From: Torreya grandis
Taxonomy: Eukaryota; Streptophyta; Pinopsida; Cupressales; Taxaceae
Length of the DNA stretch: 64,000 nt
NCBI GenBank assembly: GCA_037957365.1
Contig: JARHVA010007808.1
Location: forward strand, 496,001-560,000
Direction of reading: 5' to 3'
Shown: piece by piece, positions 23,570 to 35,123 of the stretch
Layout: each line of letters opens with the position of its first letter
Numbering within the stretch: position 1 is the stretch's first letter
Position numbers and translations under genes: made by a program
The notes under the pieces: model-generated
Told to the model about the DNA's origin: nothing
Database searches by the model: none
The model's input: only the letters and a program-made list of their open reading frames with translations

Positions 23570-24879
23570 ATGAATAGTCTCTAGTCCAATGATCAGTAGC
23601 TTTATGAATTTCACAATATGGTTAACCAACCCATTTGGTGGGGAAAGGATTATGTTGTGGTAAAGGGAGCAAACCATCACCAAGAGAAGGTGAGGCTAGT
23701 GGAGAGACTAGGCAAGGTTTTATTGAAGGATAAATAAGATAAAAAATAAGAAGTGACTTAGTTATAGAGGTAGTAGGAATAAGATCTGAAGTGGGTTCTA
23801 CTAAGGGAGCAAAGAGATGCATAAAATGTTGAAGGATAGTCACAATCATCTCAAGGATGAGTCAACTAGAGGGGTCTTGGTATTTGGAAAAGTGATAGGG
23901 ACTAGTCATATCATGATCTATAAGCATACTCCTATGAGGTTATTCATAAATTAGAGGTGTGTGCACCATATCTACCCTACAATCAAGAGGAAAAATGCTA
24001 AAATTAGGAATGGTATAATATGGAATGCTATAATATATACTAAAAATTTGAAGCAAATAGGAATGATAATGAATAATTTTAGCACATCAAGCCTATACAA
24101 GACCTCATAAGAATGGATCATCTAAGGTATATCCATCATCATAATTAGGTGTATGAAGATCAATTATGTAGGTAGGGATGACCTTGTCATCTAATGAAGT
24201 GTGATTAATGGAATGCCAAGTCTTAATTAAGATAATGGTTATATCATCATATAGTGGTTTATGGGAATGAGGTTGAAAAGAAGGAAAAAGCTGAGAAATG
24301 AGATGAGGTGAAAGATCCAAAGTTTTAATCTTGAGATTGATCTCATCAGGCTCATCATCATCATCAGAATCTAGGAAGTTAGGGGGTATATTCTTGATGA
24401 TTTCAGGGTGAACATTATAAACACAGGTGGAATTGATAGGAAAGTCAAACCATTGAGATGAATGAAATGGAATACTTGACAAAGGTTCAATGGGAATCTT
24501 GAATACACCATGTTATTGGAATTGTTCAAAATTTTAAGTATTAGTGTCACCTTGAATCCTATATATAGATCCATTTTGAGGAAATTTGACACATTGGCAA
24601 GCAGAAGAGGTAACTAATCTCATGCAATGAGTCCATAACCTACCAAAAAAATGTTATAGGATAGATAAAAGTTGAAAATCATCATCTTCACATGAATGGT
24701 TATAGGTGGGATGGTAATGGGGAACCACACACAACCTAAAGGAGGCATTTGCCTTCAATCATAGCCTTTACATGTGTTTCATGTGGATTTAAGATTACAT
24801 TTGGAATATCCAAGGGTTTTGATAAAATTGAGAGAGGTAACATAAGTGCAAAAACCCTTATCAATCAATGCATGTTTGA
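23570..24879 (-). pseudogene. Y1 protease end and Pro/Ser-rich extension (decayed)
   Basis: On the minus strand 24482-24105 encodes SSIPFHSSQWFDFPINST, an acidic DSDDDDEPDEINLKIKTLD and YIIDLHTPNYDDGYTLDDP. The Y2 copy at 51300-51700 aligns throughout. Upstream, near 24560-24620, CQCVKFPQNGSIYRIQGDTN is the tail of an aspartic protease. At about 24840-24870 ALIDKG marks the start of the active site (IDEGSS in Y2), cut off by the solo LTR. The tail at 23622-23849 (SPSLGDGLLPLPQHNPFPTK) matches Y2 PSPPSLGDGLFPLPKMDP. The function of the extension is unknown. Confidence 0.7.
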
Positions 24880-26337
24880 TGTAGGAGCATCCTCATGCTT
24901 TTAATGTGTTTTTCATGTTGTTGGTTGAGTCTTAGAGTGTCTAGATGTGCTAAGTTAGTTTTCCCTCCATTTTTTTACATTTCAAAATTTTCAAATTTTA
25001 GAATATATTTCATGATAATGTAATAAAGGCCAAATATGTCTAAAGGCCAAATTTTTTTAGATTTCATCTAAAATGGTTTAGGAGATCATAATCTATGTAA
25101 TCTTAATTTATTTAGGTGAATCATCAAATGGTTAGCATCTTGTTTTTTTTGTAAGTTGTTAGCTCCATTTTTGGAGTTAGTTGTGTTGGGTATAGAATAG
25201 GATTTGAGTATCAAATTGAGAGATATGTTGGTATACATGGATTTTTCATGTGAATAAGATGTATTAAGTCTTTTAAGAGACCAAATAAATATTGGTGTGG
25301 ATTGAAGATAGTTTTTTGGTTGATCTTTCCCTATTGACTGTGTTATGGAGACAGACATGGTAGTGAGGGAGAGGATGATAGTGAGGGTTTAATGAATTTA
25401 TTTATTTACTATGATTTCTTAGGTCTTTAGAAGAGATAAAATTAAGTTAAAAAAATTATTTGGGTTCTTTAAACCCTAGGATGCATTCTATAGTTCCATT
25501 TATGTGTTGACTGTGCCCAAACTAGGGATTTGTTGATCTAAGAACCTATACAGTGAAAAAATTCAAAAACTTGAAATCCTTATGTTATAATCATTATTTT
25601 CCACTATCTAAATTTTCAAGGTCTAACTCAATGATTATGTCCACTTTCTAATTCAACCTTGTTTTTAGCCCTTATATGCATAGGTTGACTGAGATAAGGT
25701 GATTTGATGATGGTCTAGGGTTAGGTTATGAATGATTCTTGGTTAGATAGTTTTGAAATGACAATTTACACCTTATATATGTTTTACAAGATTTAGACCC
25801 TCCTTAAACTCTCTACAACCCCAAAATAGGGTGCTTAGGAGACCTAATTAGGTCTATCACAGTCACCAAAAGTCCTATTCCATACAAAGTAACCATATCC
25901 ACATTTCACATATGTTTTATAAATCCTTAATGGGTTTATAGATAAATTAAAAAATTTGTGTTATCAAGGGTACAAGAGAAGTCAAGCTCAAAATATAGGA
26001 TCAATAGGTCTACAAGCCCATGAGCTCATGAACAAGGCAAGTATGGCCTTATGGCCTAGGATGTGTGTTTTGATCAATCAAGACTATAAAAGTAGGTGTA
26101 AATAGCCTAGGTAAGTGGTATTTAGTGTGTCAAGATTAGTTATTGTTTGTATTTGAATCCATATGTACTATTATATGTTACAATCAATGTCAACCCTATT
26201 AATTCACAAGTCAAATTTTGGTCATGGATCTAAATGCCTAAAAGGAGTTCTAAATAAGGTTTAAGTGTCCTATTAGATGTCTTTAGATGGTCTAAGAGTT
26301 ACATCAATGTTTTACTTTGATTTCATCAATTTAGACA
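24880..26337. mobile_element. Probable solo LTR inserted in Y1
   Basis: Y1 and Y2 are colinear on both sides, but Y1 has about 1.46 kb extra here. Y2 joins the flanks across about 50 bp near 52090-52137. The extra segment starts TGTAGGAGCATCC, ends TTTAGACA and is flanked by TTGA on both sides. No internal coding sequence is present, which suggests a solo LTR. A minus-strand 90-codon frame (25086-25358) has no recognised motif. I found no partner LTR of this family in the window. Confidence 0.5.
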
Positions 26338-28720
26338 TTGATAAATAGAGGAGGATCATATACATGAAGTAGAATCTTATCTGGGATCATAGAAGCATCA
26401 ACATGTATGTACATCTCTTCACATTATTGTAAAATGATAAATTATGATCTAGATAAGGTGGTTTTATGTCTTACTACTGGAGGATGAGGGATTTTAATTT
26501 TGAATAAAAGTTACATAAGATGATTATAATGATGCAAAGAGGGATGCATAAATTTGAGAAATGGGATTTGAGACGGGAGATTAGTAAATTCTATAATATG
26601 ATCCCATTCATAATAACCTATAAGAGGACTATTGGAAAGAGGTGCATAGTATTGAAGGAGGTCCTCAAAATGTGGAGTTGAAGTGCATGTGAATTTATGT
26701 TGATAAGAGGTAGAAGGTTTAATTGGAAGACAAGTTTGTTTATTGTCTTGAGAATATGGTTTAATTGGAGGATTAATGAAATAAACCGCCCTTCACATAT
26801 TAGTCATATTTACCAAATTATATTCAAGAGTTAGTTCAAGAAGACTATCAACATTATTGGTAGAAGGGGTAGGCTTATCTTGGTTATCTTGGTGATTTAG
26901 AAGAGGATTTTATAGATGGCCAAATGAGCATTATTTTAGTTCAAATCTTGATATTTAATTTTTGTTTCATGGGATTTGAAGGAAATGTCATAGGCTTGTT
27001 GATGTTTATGAATGATAGAATAATGGTCAAAATTAGGACCTAGTAGGAAATCCATAGCCAAATTATGAAATTGCCTACAAGTTTCATGAGAATGACCCCA
27101 ACTAGCTTGAAACCAACAAAATTTATTGGAATCATACCAAGATTTCATCATACAAGTGGGATCAAGTTCTCATGAAAGAGTCCTTGGTAGATGTTTTATA
27201 ATTATACTAAGGATAAAGGCTTAAGAACATTGGTGTTATTGGTTGAAGATAAATGAGGATTAGTGATGGCATTGGGAGGGGAAGCTTGTTTCAAAATTTG
27301 GTTGGGAATAACTTGAATAGTATGAATGGTATCATAATATTTGGTGACACCATCATTTGTGGCATGAAGATTATTATTCTTTATTAACATGTGAGTATCC
27401 ATAGAAGGTTGATATGGCTCAAATTGATTCATGAGGAAATATGTATGCTTGGTTTGGTTAATGACCTCTTCCAAAGTACATGGAGAGAGAGTTTGGACCT
27501 GATATTACAACTTAGGAAAAAGAGTGTTAGTAAATAGATGAAATAAGTTGTCATCTACCATATTATGTTAACATTTATTATACAAGGTATTCCAATTTTT
27601 GATGAAAGGTTTGCCTAGTTTTAGTCTTAAGTTTCTTATAATTGATAAAATGGGCCAAGGTATTCTCAAGGAGATCACTAGTTTCAAACTCTTGGACTAG
27701 AGTATTGACTAGTATTCCAAACTAATGATGGAATGAGATTTAAGGTGGTTGTACCAATATAAATCATCAGACATGAGAGTCTTTTTTAATATCTGTGTAG
27801 TGACAAAAGTATTTAACTTGACCCAGCCTTTATATAGATTTTCAATTTTTTTAAATGGAGAGTAGGATTGATTGACCCATTGTAAGTAATGATAAGGGTG
27901 ATAAATCCTATATCAATATTATAAATTTGAGATGTAAGAGGCTAATTTGAAGGTTCATTATTTTTTTGTAAATGAGGGGAGGTTGAGGGATAAGATTACC
28001 ATGGCAATCTTGAAGAGGAAGTGCAGGTTCATTTTGAGTATGCATTCCACATAACATCTATTAAGGGTGGGTTTGGAGATGGATAAGATGATTTTGCATT
28101 TTCATCATTTTATTTGAATTATTATCTTGGAAAAAATTCATTTGATTAAGATTTTATAATAGTATTTGATCGGTTTAAGTTTTATTGTTGGCATTATTTG
28201 GAGTATTTTAATTGGTAGTAGTGGTTTGGGTACCACTATGGGTGTTAGTAGTAGATTGAAAAGAATTTTTGGTGTGGCACTAGTGGCATAATTTTTTATG
28301 TGAAAAAATATTTACTAGTATAGGTATGAGAAGAAACAACACTAGAGGTATGGTTACTATGGTTAGAAAATGATGCACCAATGGAATAATTGAGAAGAGA
28401 GAGTCTTGGAAGTGGCCCACTAGATGTATATCTTGTCGTGCTAGTAGAGATAATAGGCATGGAGGTAGAGTAAATCAAATAATAAGATTTAATGGTATGA
28501 GAAGGTGTCAAAATAGAGGGAAGAGGATGAGAAGAAAATAAGTTAGTATCCCTAAATTCATGTGAGAATGTGGGAGAAGGTGAATGGGGTTCCTCGACTT
28601 GACCACTTATAATGAGATGGTAAAAAGTAGAATGATATTTTCCTCAATGTTGAGGAAACTCATTGATGAATAATATCATATCTGGTGTATGCTCTAATTT
28701 TTAAAAAAACCTCAAATGAG
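26338..28720 (-). pseudogene. Y1 gag (decayed)
   Basis: Minus-strand order. The Ser/Thr-rich N-terminus is at about 28720-28290 (for example SYYLIYSTSMPIISTSTTRY), matching Y2 54747-54385. The gag core lies around 28000-27480 in broken frames, with YKGWVKLNTFVTT and a DLYWY-like piece. Then comes MEEVINQTKHTYFLMNQFEP (27474) and a Cys/His segment FCWFQASWGHSHETCRQFHN with LGPNFDHY (27151-26936), with counterparts in Y2 at 53050-53230. The region to 26340 leads into the protease. Gag packages element RNA. This copy has many stops. Confidence 0.72.
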
Positions 28721-28861
28721 AAGATAGGATTGCAAAGTAAAGAGGAATGAAGAGGGATCCCATAGTTTGTAGTGTAAATGGCTACACACACATCACTTGC
28801 GTATAGGGTAGGATCTACAAGCTATTTATGGGGGAACCTATATGAAATCAAAATTACATTA
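28721..28861. other. Y1 leader between the gag start and the shared LTR
   Basis: About 140 bp where the primer binding site is expected. I could not identify a clear TGG-starting tRNA complement next to the LTR edge; the only TGG run, TGGGATCCC on the minus strand near 28760, is about 100 bp away. Confidence 0.35.
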
Positions 28862-29654
28862 TGTACATGAATTAATCATGGATAGGATAAGATAGAGGAC
28901 ACCTACACTTTTGATTGGGTATACACTTGTTAAGTGGGAACATGACCAATATGGGGATCCACTAGGCCCAATTAGGGGATCACTTGTATCACTTGTCACA
29001 ACATATCATGCTAGGAAGGGTTCTAAATGTTGTAGTCTAACACAATCACACAATAACCCTAAGATATTCCTATGATTTGATATTTCACTTATGTTAATAA
29101 ACAAGAAAGTAAACTATTATAATAACAATAAAAGTAAACTAATCTAGTGCACACCAAAGCTTGTGGTACAAAGGGGGGGTTAAAAAAAATAAATGAAAAA
29201 CTAAACTAAACATGCATAGGATACATATACTCACATTAATGTATACAAAATCCTAATACATGGAAGAAAAGAATATATACTACATTATCTATCTACACTT
29301 ACAAAGGAGAAATAAAGTTAGGAATACTTACCTTTGAAGATGAACTTATAAAGCCTCAATCTCTCCCTTGGCCAAGGTGCTTCACAAGATGTTGTTATGG
29401 TTATAAGGATAACCAAGATAAATCATCTTTAGGCTACATGACCTACCCCAGCATCCAAAAGACTTCTCCACAAGACAAGATCAAAGCTCTAAAGGAAGTA
29501 TTTAAACCTAAATATTTATTCCTCAAGTAAAATGGTTAATAATTAGATGTTCATTTTCACTTCTTCACTTTCTTATTCTCTTCTTATCAAATGGTGGTAA
29601 ATTACCTTGTATATGTAGTGGTAACTTACCTAAAAAATTTCACACATGTTGGAT

Positions 29655-29683
29655 GTACTAGGTTGATTGGGTTGACCTAGTAC
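29655..29683. repeat. Hairpin 1 of Y LTR copy B
   Basis: Arms GTACTAGGT (29655-29663) and ACCTAGTAC (29675-29683) are perfect complements. Orthologous to 17025-17051, with different arm sequence. Confidence 0.85.
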
Positions 29684-29760
29684 ACTTTTGAGCTAATGCC
29701 TAAAGTCAGAGCTAGGTTAACTATTATGCTAATAAAACAAAGGAGATAAAGTGTCTCCAA

Positions 29761-29786
29761 AATACACTAGGTTGACCTAGTGTATT
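29761..29786. repeat. Hairpin 2 of Y LTR copy B, near-perfect palindrome
   Basis: Arms AATACACTAGGT (29761-29772) and ACCTAGTGTATT (29775-29786) are perfect 12-bp complements separated by TG. The CACTAGGT-type arm is shared with hairpin 1 of this LTR, while both copy-A hairpins use AGGGT. Confidence 0.92.
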
Positions 29787-30063
29787 AAATAAGTCAAAAG
29801 GATAAAAAGGCAATACAACATGATAATGACTAGAATGGATAGGAAAGATAATAATAAACTTAAGTTTCAAGGTTTTAAGAAACTAGAGTGTGGATGGAAA
29901 ATGAAAAAAGGAACAACAATCTTAAGAAGCATCAATAGTCTTCCCACCCCTTTCTTGGTACACCCCTTAAGGCATGCACTTAGAGAGATTGAGACTCGAC
30001 AGGTTCTTGCAAGATATAAAGTGTCAGTAATCAATAAAATTTTGAAAATATAATGTGTATACA

Positions 30064-30399
30064 TATGCCCTAGTTGAAGTTCATCACATGTCATGTAAGT
30101 GTAACATAGGATGGTGCTTCAAAAATAGAACATGATAACACATAATGTTGATGCTAATTATAATGCAGTAAGAAGCAAATAAGATAAATGAAAGGAAAAA
30201 ATTGAAAAACACACAAATTTAACTTACCTTAATGTTATAGATAACGAGGAAGATTGTAAGAAAGTGAAGTCATTAAATGTCAAGCACACTAGGTGAACCT
30301 ATAGAAGTTAGTGCAAAAAATAGCCAAAAATTTAAAAAAATGGATGATAGGCATATGATAGTGGATACAAATCTCTACATCATGAATCCAAAACATTTT
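30064..30399. other. Y2 spacer next to the shared LTR
   Basis: Colinear with 17508-17740 of Y1 up to the AAAAAATAGCC block, then unique. No coding sequence is recognised. Confidence 0.45.
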
Positions 30400-31170
30400 A
30401 TGGTTTATAAAATAGATGAATAAAAACAAATATATGAGTAAAATAAGGAATGCCAAGGAGAATAATTATAATAATTAATGATTTCCATGCCATCTTTAGA
30501 CTACCTATAGTAGGAGCACCAATGATCATAGGGATACTAGATAGAATAAAGGAGAGGGAGCCTTATCTATTTGGGTTATAGGATTAGAGATGATATTTTT
30601 GGGGTGGAGAGTGAGTATAGATGATTTGTATATATTGCATATTTTAGATCTCCAAAAGGTAGTGATAGGCCTTGTGACATAGTGAGTGCTCTATCACAAG
30701 TCAGATGGTAAGGTACCACTATATATGGTATCCTTGAGTAGGATGATGATAGAGGATGTATTATTATAATATGCTCTATCATATGGGTCCAACTAGTTCA
30801 TGATATTTTCAAGATACAAGTCAGAGGACATAAGACCATGGGATTGATCATACTATTGATAGCATGGATATATGAGAGGCTTACTATGTATCAATTAGCT
30901 AGGTTATTCCATGTAGTTGATAGTAAGTTACCTTAGGTATAGAGATGAAGAGAGGAATATGTATCATGAGTCATGGCCTATGTTCTAACATTATAGATGG
31001 TGAGATGCACTAACATAGTATGGTGACCATATGAGCAACTAATGACTACTTGGGAGAGATGGCACATAGTTAGACCAGTGCTAGAGAAGAGAGAGGTGAT
31101 AGGGCACTATATATGGTGGAGATAGCCAAATCTAGTGTCATGGGTACTAAGGTAGATGCGTTTACCCCAT
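30400..31170 (+). pseudogene. Opposite-strand reading frame of Y2, N-terminal part; possible plant mobile domain relic
   Basis: Plus-strand pieces include GLIILLIAWIYERLTMYQLA, LFHVVDSKLP, a NIVWxPYEQL-like segment and GHYIWWR. The run of a hydrophobic segment with Trp, then an aromatic-Pro-Tyr motif, resembles the plant mobile domain often carried by plant transposons, but the match is weak and from memory. Several stops are present. It lies antisense to the Y gag-protease and next to the LTR, where extra antisense frames occur in Tat/Ogre gypsy elements. It is cut at 31171 by G1 and continues after 42433. It could instead be an unrelated captured fragment. Confidence 0.3.
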
Positions 31171-31175
31171 CTAAT
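31171..31175. repeat. Target site duplication of G1, left copy (CTAAT)
   Basis: CTAAT precedes the TG terminus of G1. After the right terminus the sequence is CCAAT (42429-42433), one transition apart, as expected for an old duplication. Confidence 0.7.
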
Positions 31176-31877
31176 TGTAGACACCTAAATCTGGCCACCG
31201 GTAACCTCCAATCAAGCTTTTGATTAATTCTTACTAAAATGCATAGTTTGGCCTAAAAACACTAAAAAAATTAAAATATTTAAACTTGATATAGTCAAGA
31301 TCTGATTCTAGCTAGGGTATTCTTAAATGGGGTAGTGAAATTTATAGGCCAACTAACTTTGATCAAATCATTTTGAGTCAAAATGCTAATTTTGCATGTG
31401 GGTGCTTTAGATTGTTCTTTCCTATCAAATATATTAAACAAGACATGTGCCTTTGTTATTTATTGTTGATAAAATCCTAAATGGGATAATGGATCCAACA
31501 CATCTAACATTGACTTCCAATTCCAACCTAATCAAATTTTGGATCAATAACAAGGCATTCAAATCAATTTGAGTAATTTGTGCACAAAGTGCTAAATCAT
31601 TGTTAAGAGCTAGTTAAACCAAATTAGAGCCTAATTAATAATTCCATGGAAACTTGTTGAATACTTATTTTTAGAAATGAATATTGAATATATGCATCAT
31701 CAAGTGACCTCATTTCTTATGAAAACATCCCTAAGCCATAAATGCTACAAATATAAGGATTCATGCCTCCCATACCTCATCAAAGCCCTCCATGCCTCTT
31801 AATTTCTCCTCTATCCCAAATATTGATGAGCCTATTTATTAATTTTAATTACAAAATTGGATTAATCCTTAGCCACA

Positions 31878-31895
31878 CATCTCAATCTTGAGATG
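31878..31895 (+). promoter_or_regulatory. Conserved 18-bp palindrome upstream of TATA (G1 5' LTR)
   Basis: CATCTCAA and TTGAGATG are separated by TC. It is identical in all three G LTRs although their flanks differ by a fifth or so. It lies 36 bp before the TATA box. Confidence 0.8.
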
Positions 31896-31931
31896 GATGG
31901 TTTAGGTTGATTCTGATCAATCTCAAAAATC

Positions 31932-31939
31932 TATAAATA
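31932..31939 (+). promoter_or_regulatory. TATA box of G1 5' LTR
   Basis: TATAAATA in the context AAAATCTATAAATAGG. The other G LTRs have TATAAATC (42022) and TATAAAAA (55536) at the same place, after a shared CAAAAATC or AAAAATC. Likely the Pol II promoter that starts R. Confidence 0.75.
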
Positions 31940-32343
31940 GGAGGCCTTACCACATGAATTCAAAGTCTTGATAATGCAAATTTATAATGCACAAATTATT
32001 ATAAAAACTATTAAAATTAGTGTTACCATGCCAAATTGATTCCAAACCAAGCCAAGCCAAAGCCAAAGGTTTTAAGAGGAGGTGGAGGATAGTCAAGCTC
32101 CATTGCAATGTACTTCATAAGCATAAATCAAGCAAGCCATTACTACAAAATCATTTGGAGCATCCAAAGAAGGTGAAGGATTCTTATTTTTCCTCAATTT
32201 TTAGTTGTGTTTGTCAGTTGCTTTTGTTATTAAGCTCACCCCAATAACTAGGCATGAAGGTGTTATTTTAGTGTGTCTTTTATTTGATTTCATTCACTAG
32301 CACAATACTAATAACCTATTTTGAGTCAAATTCCTAGTTCACA

Positions 32344-35123
32344 TAATAGAACGCATGGTGGGATGTGAATAACTTCACAAATTTGATCAAAATACTCCCT
32401 CAAGTAACTCACTAACCTTTATTATGTAGAATCTTTGAGTGGAAGGCTTAAAAGAGTGAAAAAATTAAGTAAAACACATTTTTCTATAAGTGGCTAGTTT
32501 GATTGGACATACTCATAATATTATCCTACAACTCATGGTATTGTTATTTAGACTCATGATATTGTGCTTAGACATTTTTATTTTGGACTAACTTTGTGTT
32601 TTTGTGTAGGTTTAATAATACTACTACTTTACAAGTTGGGGGATTGCTTTGTAACTTACATGATTGTTTAACCAAGTCATGGTATTGTCTAACCATTAGT
32701 AGTTAAGTGATAATACCACAAATTTTAAAGAGGCAAGATTGTCTTGCTACTAGCAGGATCATCAAATTGAGTCATGATATTGTGACTAAATTTCTTGAGG
32801 TTTGTAATACTATAACTTTTAAATTTGTGGGATTATCTTAATAGTAGTGAGATTATCATTTAGAGTCATGGTATTATGACTAAATAGTTAGCAGTTAGTT
32901 ACAATACTACAACTCTTAAAGTTATGGGATTTACCTACAAGTAGCAAGATTGCTCTATCAAGTAGCAGTATTGTACCACTATGTCAACTTGAGAAATCAT
33001 TTTCCTAAGATAATTGTTTCATCTTTAAAAATGTTTCAAAGTTAAACCACATGCTAACATTTTTCTTGTAAGACCAACTTGGAAAATTTCTAAAACATGT
33101 TTAAATCATCTTCTGTATGATTTAAATTGAACTAGGAACATTTTTTTGGTGCTTAAAATAACTTTTAGGTGCTTAAGTAAGTTTTTAGCATTAGGTTTCA
33201 AAGTTTACAATTTTAAGACCAAGGGGTCAAAATGAACACCACCAAATCTTTCATTTGGGCTTAAAATTGAGCACACTTGTTAATTTTATTTTCATTGTTT
33301 TAATTAGCACTTTGTTTTTACAAAATAAAAGCATGTTGCATGTATGCTCTTCCATTTGTCCCCTTTAGGCAACCCTTAGAATCAAAATCACTTTCTTTAT
33401 TTGCAAAATTGCTTAGTCCAAGGAATAGAAAGAACGTCATCTAAAACACCCCCTAAAAACTCACAAAATTATTGAGTGACCTTGGAATGGCCCTAAAGTC
33501 TTTCTATTTTATGATTTCTTTCATTTCATTGCATCTTGGCTTGTGAGGGGGATGTCATTACCTCCCGTAAGTTCTATAGGGAAGCTTTGACCTAGGGTTT
33601 CATCTCCCATCATTGAATTTAAATTGCTCTCATTAGGATCAAAAGGTTTTAGTCGTTAAACCACCTTATAGTGATTAGAGTGCATATGGGATGTATCTGT
33701 ACTTTGGATATCACACTACACTAAGTGAATAATAGGATGTAGTGGTTGCAAAAAGGACTAGACATTTTTACAACAAGCCAAGTGCTGTGGACACCTAATT
33801 TCCATGCTTTTATTTTGCATTGTTTGACATGAAAGTAATTTTGCAATTGATTCCCCTAGAAATGTTTGAAAACTTGATAGTTTAGTCAACCCCACATTGC
33901 CATACCCTTGCTAGGATTTGGGTGATTATACTTAGTGTATTTTGGTCATTCTTTCTTGGTATGTTTTGAGACTAAAACTTTTTTGTTTGTAAACCATGCC
34001 AAAATTAATTTGTTTATACATCACTTTTTTTGTCTAAAGAGGAATTATGCTGGTCATTTTACATCATACTTGTGCCTTGAAAGTTTTGATAAACTTGTTT
34101 ATGTGTGTGTCATTTGAGTAATGGAGGGTAGCATTATGCTGTCCAAATAATGTCAAAACCATTTTTCCTTTAAGTCTTTTGAAACATAACATTGACCACA
34201 CCATTCAAGCATTCTTAAGTCATTAGGCTTCTAAATTTATTTCAAGACTAGTTTACCTTGTGTTAAAAATCATTTGTGTCAAACCATGTTATGTATACCA
34301 TTTGAACCTTTGTCTTGTGTTGTCATGTTGTCCAACCTTGTCTAGCTTAGTTGGTTAAATCCTAGTTTTTATCATTAATTTTTCAATTAACCTTGTCAAT
34401 TTTGGATCCAAAAATTGATTGATTTTTGTTTAGGCCTCAATTCATGGGGTTGATACACAGATCTTTCTCTTTTGGGTTGCATAACTTTGGTTTATTGATT
34501 ACCCAAATTTGAAAACTATTGATGGTTTGTTTGTTTAAACCTATCCTCATCATTATTTGTGCCTTTGTTTGGGAGAAACTCAACCTTTCTCTAAATGCCT
34601 TTTATTTTATGCCTTATGCCAACCAGTCATGTTTATGTTTGATTATATGTGTTGGGTTTGTGTCAAAGTTATTTCCAAACTTGTTAGGTTAAATAAAATC
34701 ACATCATGCCTTTATTTCAAGTCTAAATTTTGACATCATTTAGTAAAATTCCTAGCATATGCCTATTTTTTTGGGCCTAGCTTTTGACTCCACGTTTGGA
34801 CAAAAGACCTAGTGACTCTTTTCCCTTTCCTAATTTAGACCTTGTTTGGAATAGTTTGACCTATACCTTTGACATGTTAGTTTTTATTCAAATGCTTGAC
34901 CTTTTGTGTGTATGACATTTAACATTAGACATTTGATGTTAGACTATATTATGCCAAGTCTTAGCACAAACCATTTTAGAGATATAAAATTTTTAGACCA
35001 CGTAGGAGATATAACTCCACATTTGATGAAGTTAGACCAAGTTTAAACCATTTGTCCTTTGGACATAGTTTTTTAGAGTTTACATAACTCTAGGCCTTTT
35101 GTTTCAAAGCTTTCATCATTTAT
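32344..35123 (+). other. G1 untranslated leader
   Basis: A long leader colinear with G2 56225-58544 from about 32990 on (shared GACCAAGGGGTCAAA, AACACCACCAAA and CACTACACTAAG blocks). The first part, which differs from G2, holds a 95-bp tandem repeat. Just after the LTR, TGGTGGGATGTG may be part of the primer binding site; the tRNA is not assigned. No coding sequence. Confidence 0.6.
32530..32990. repeat. Tandem repeat, about 94-95 bp, of paired quasi-palindromes in G1 leader
   Basis: Units begin GTCATGGTATTGT at about 32676, GTCATGATATTGTGAC at 32771 and GTCATGGTATTATGAC at 32864, each followed about 30 bp later by an inverted partner such as GTAATACTATAAC or TTACAATACTACAAC. Motif centres fall at steps of 64 and 30-33 bp. 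The first two motifs (32532 and 32553) are 21 bp apart. The motifs fit decay of a palindrome GTCACGGTACCGTGAC mainly by transitions. Confidence 0.8.

Larger units (their letters stand above)
28862..30063 (-). repeat. Family Y long terminal repeat, copy B, shared by Y1 and Y2
   Basis: Starts TGTACATGAATTAATC and ends GTATACA, colinear with 16226-17507. To its left is the start of Y1 gag (as for a 5' LTR), and to its right the opposite-strand coding region and spacer of Y2 (as for a 3' LTR). One LTR thus serves two internal regions, the pattern left by unequal recombination between LTRs. Identity to copy A is moderate, roughly 75-80% by eye. Confidence 0.6.
31176..32343 (+). repeat. G1 5' LTR
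   Basis: Starts TGTAGACACCTAAATC and ends AGTTCACA. Colinear with 41272-42428 and with the G2 LTR 54777-55968. It carries an 18-bp palindrome and a TATA box near its 3' third. Confidence 0.93.
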
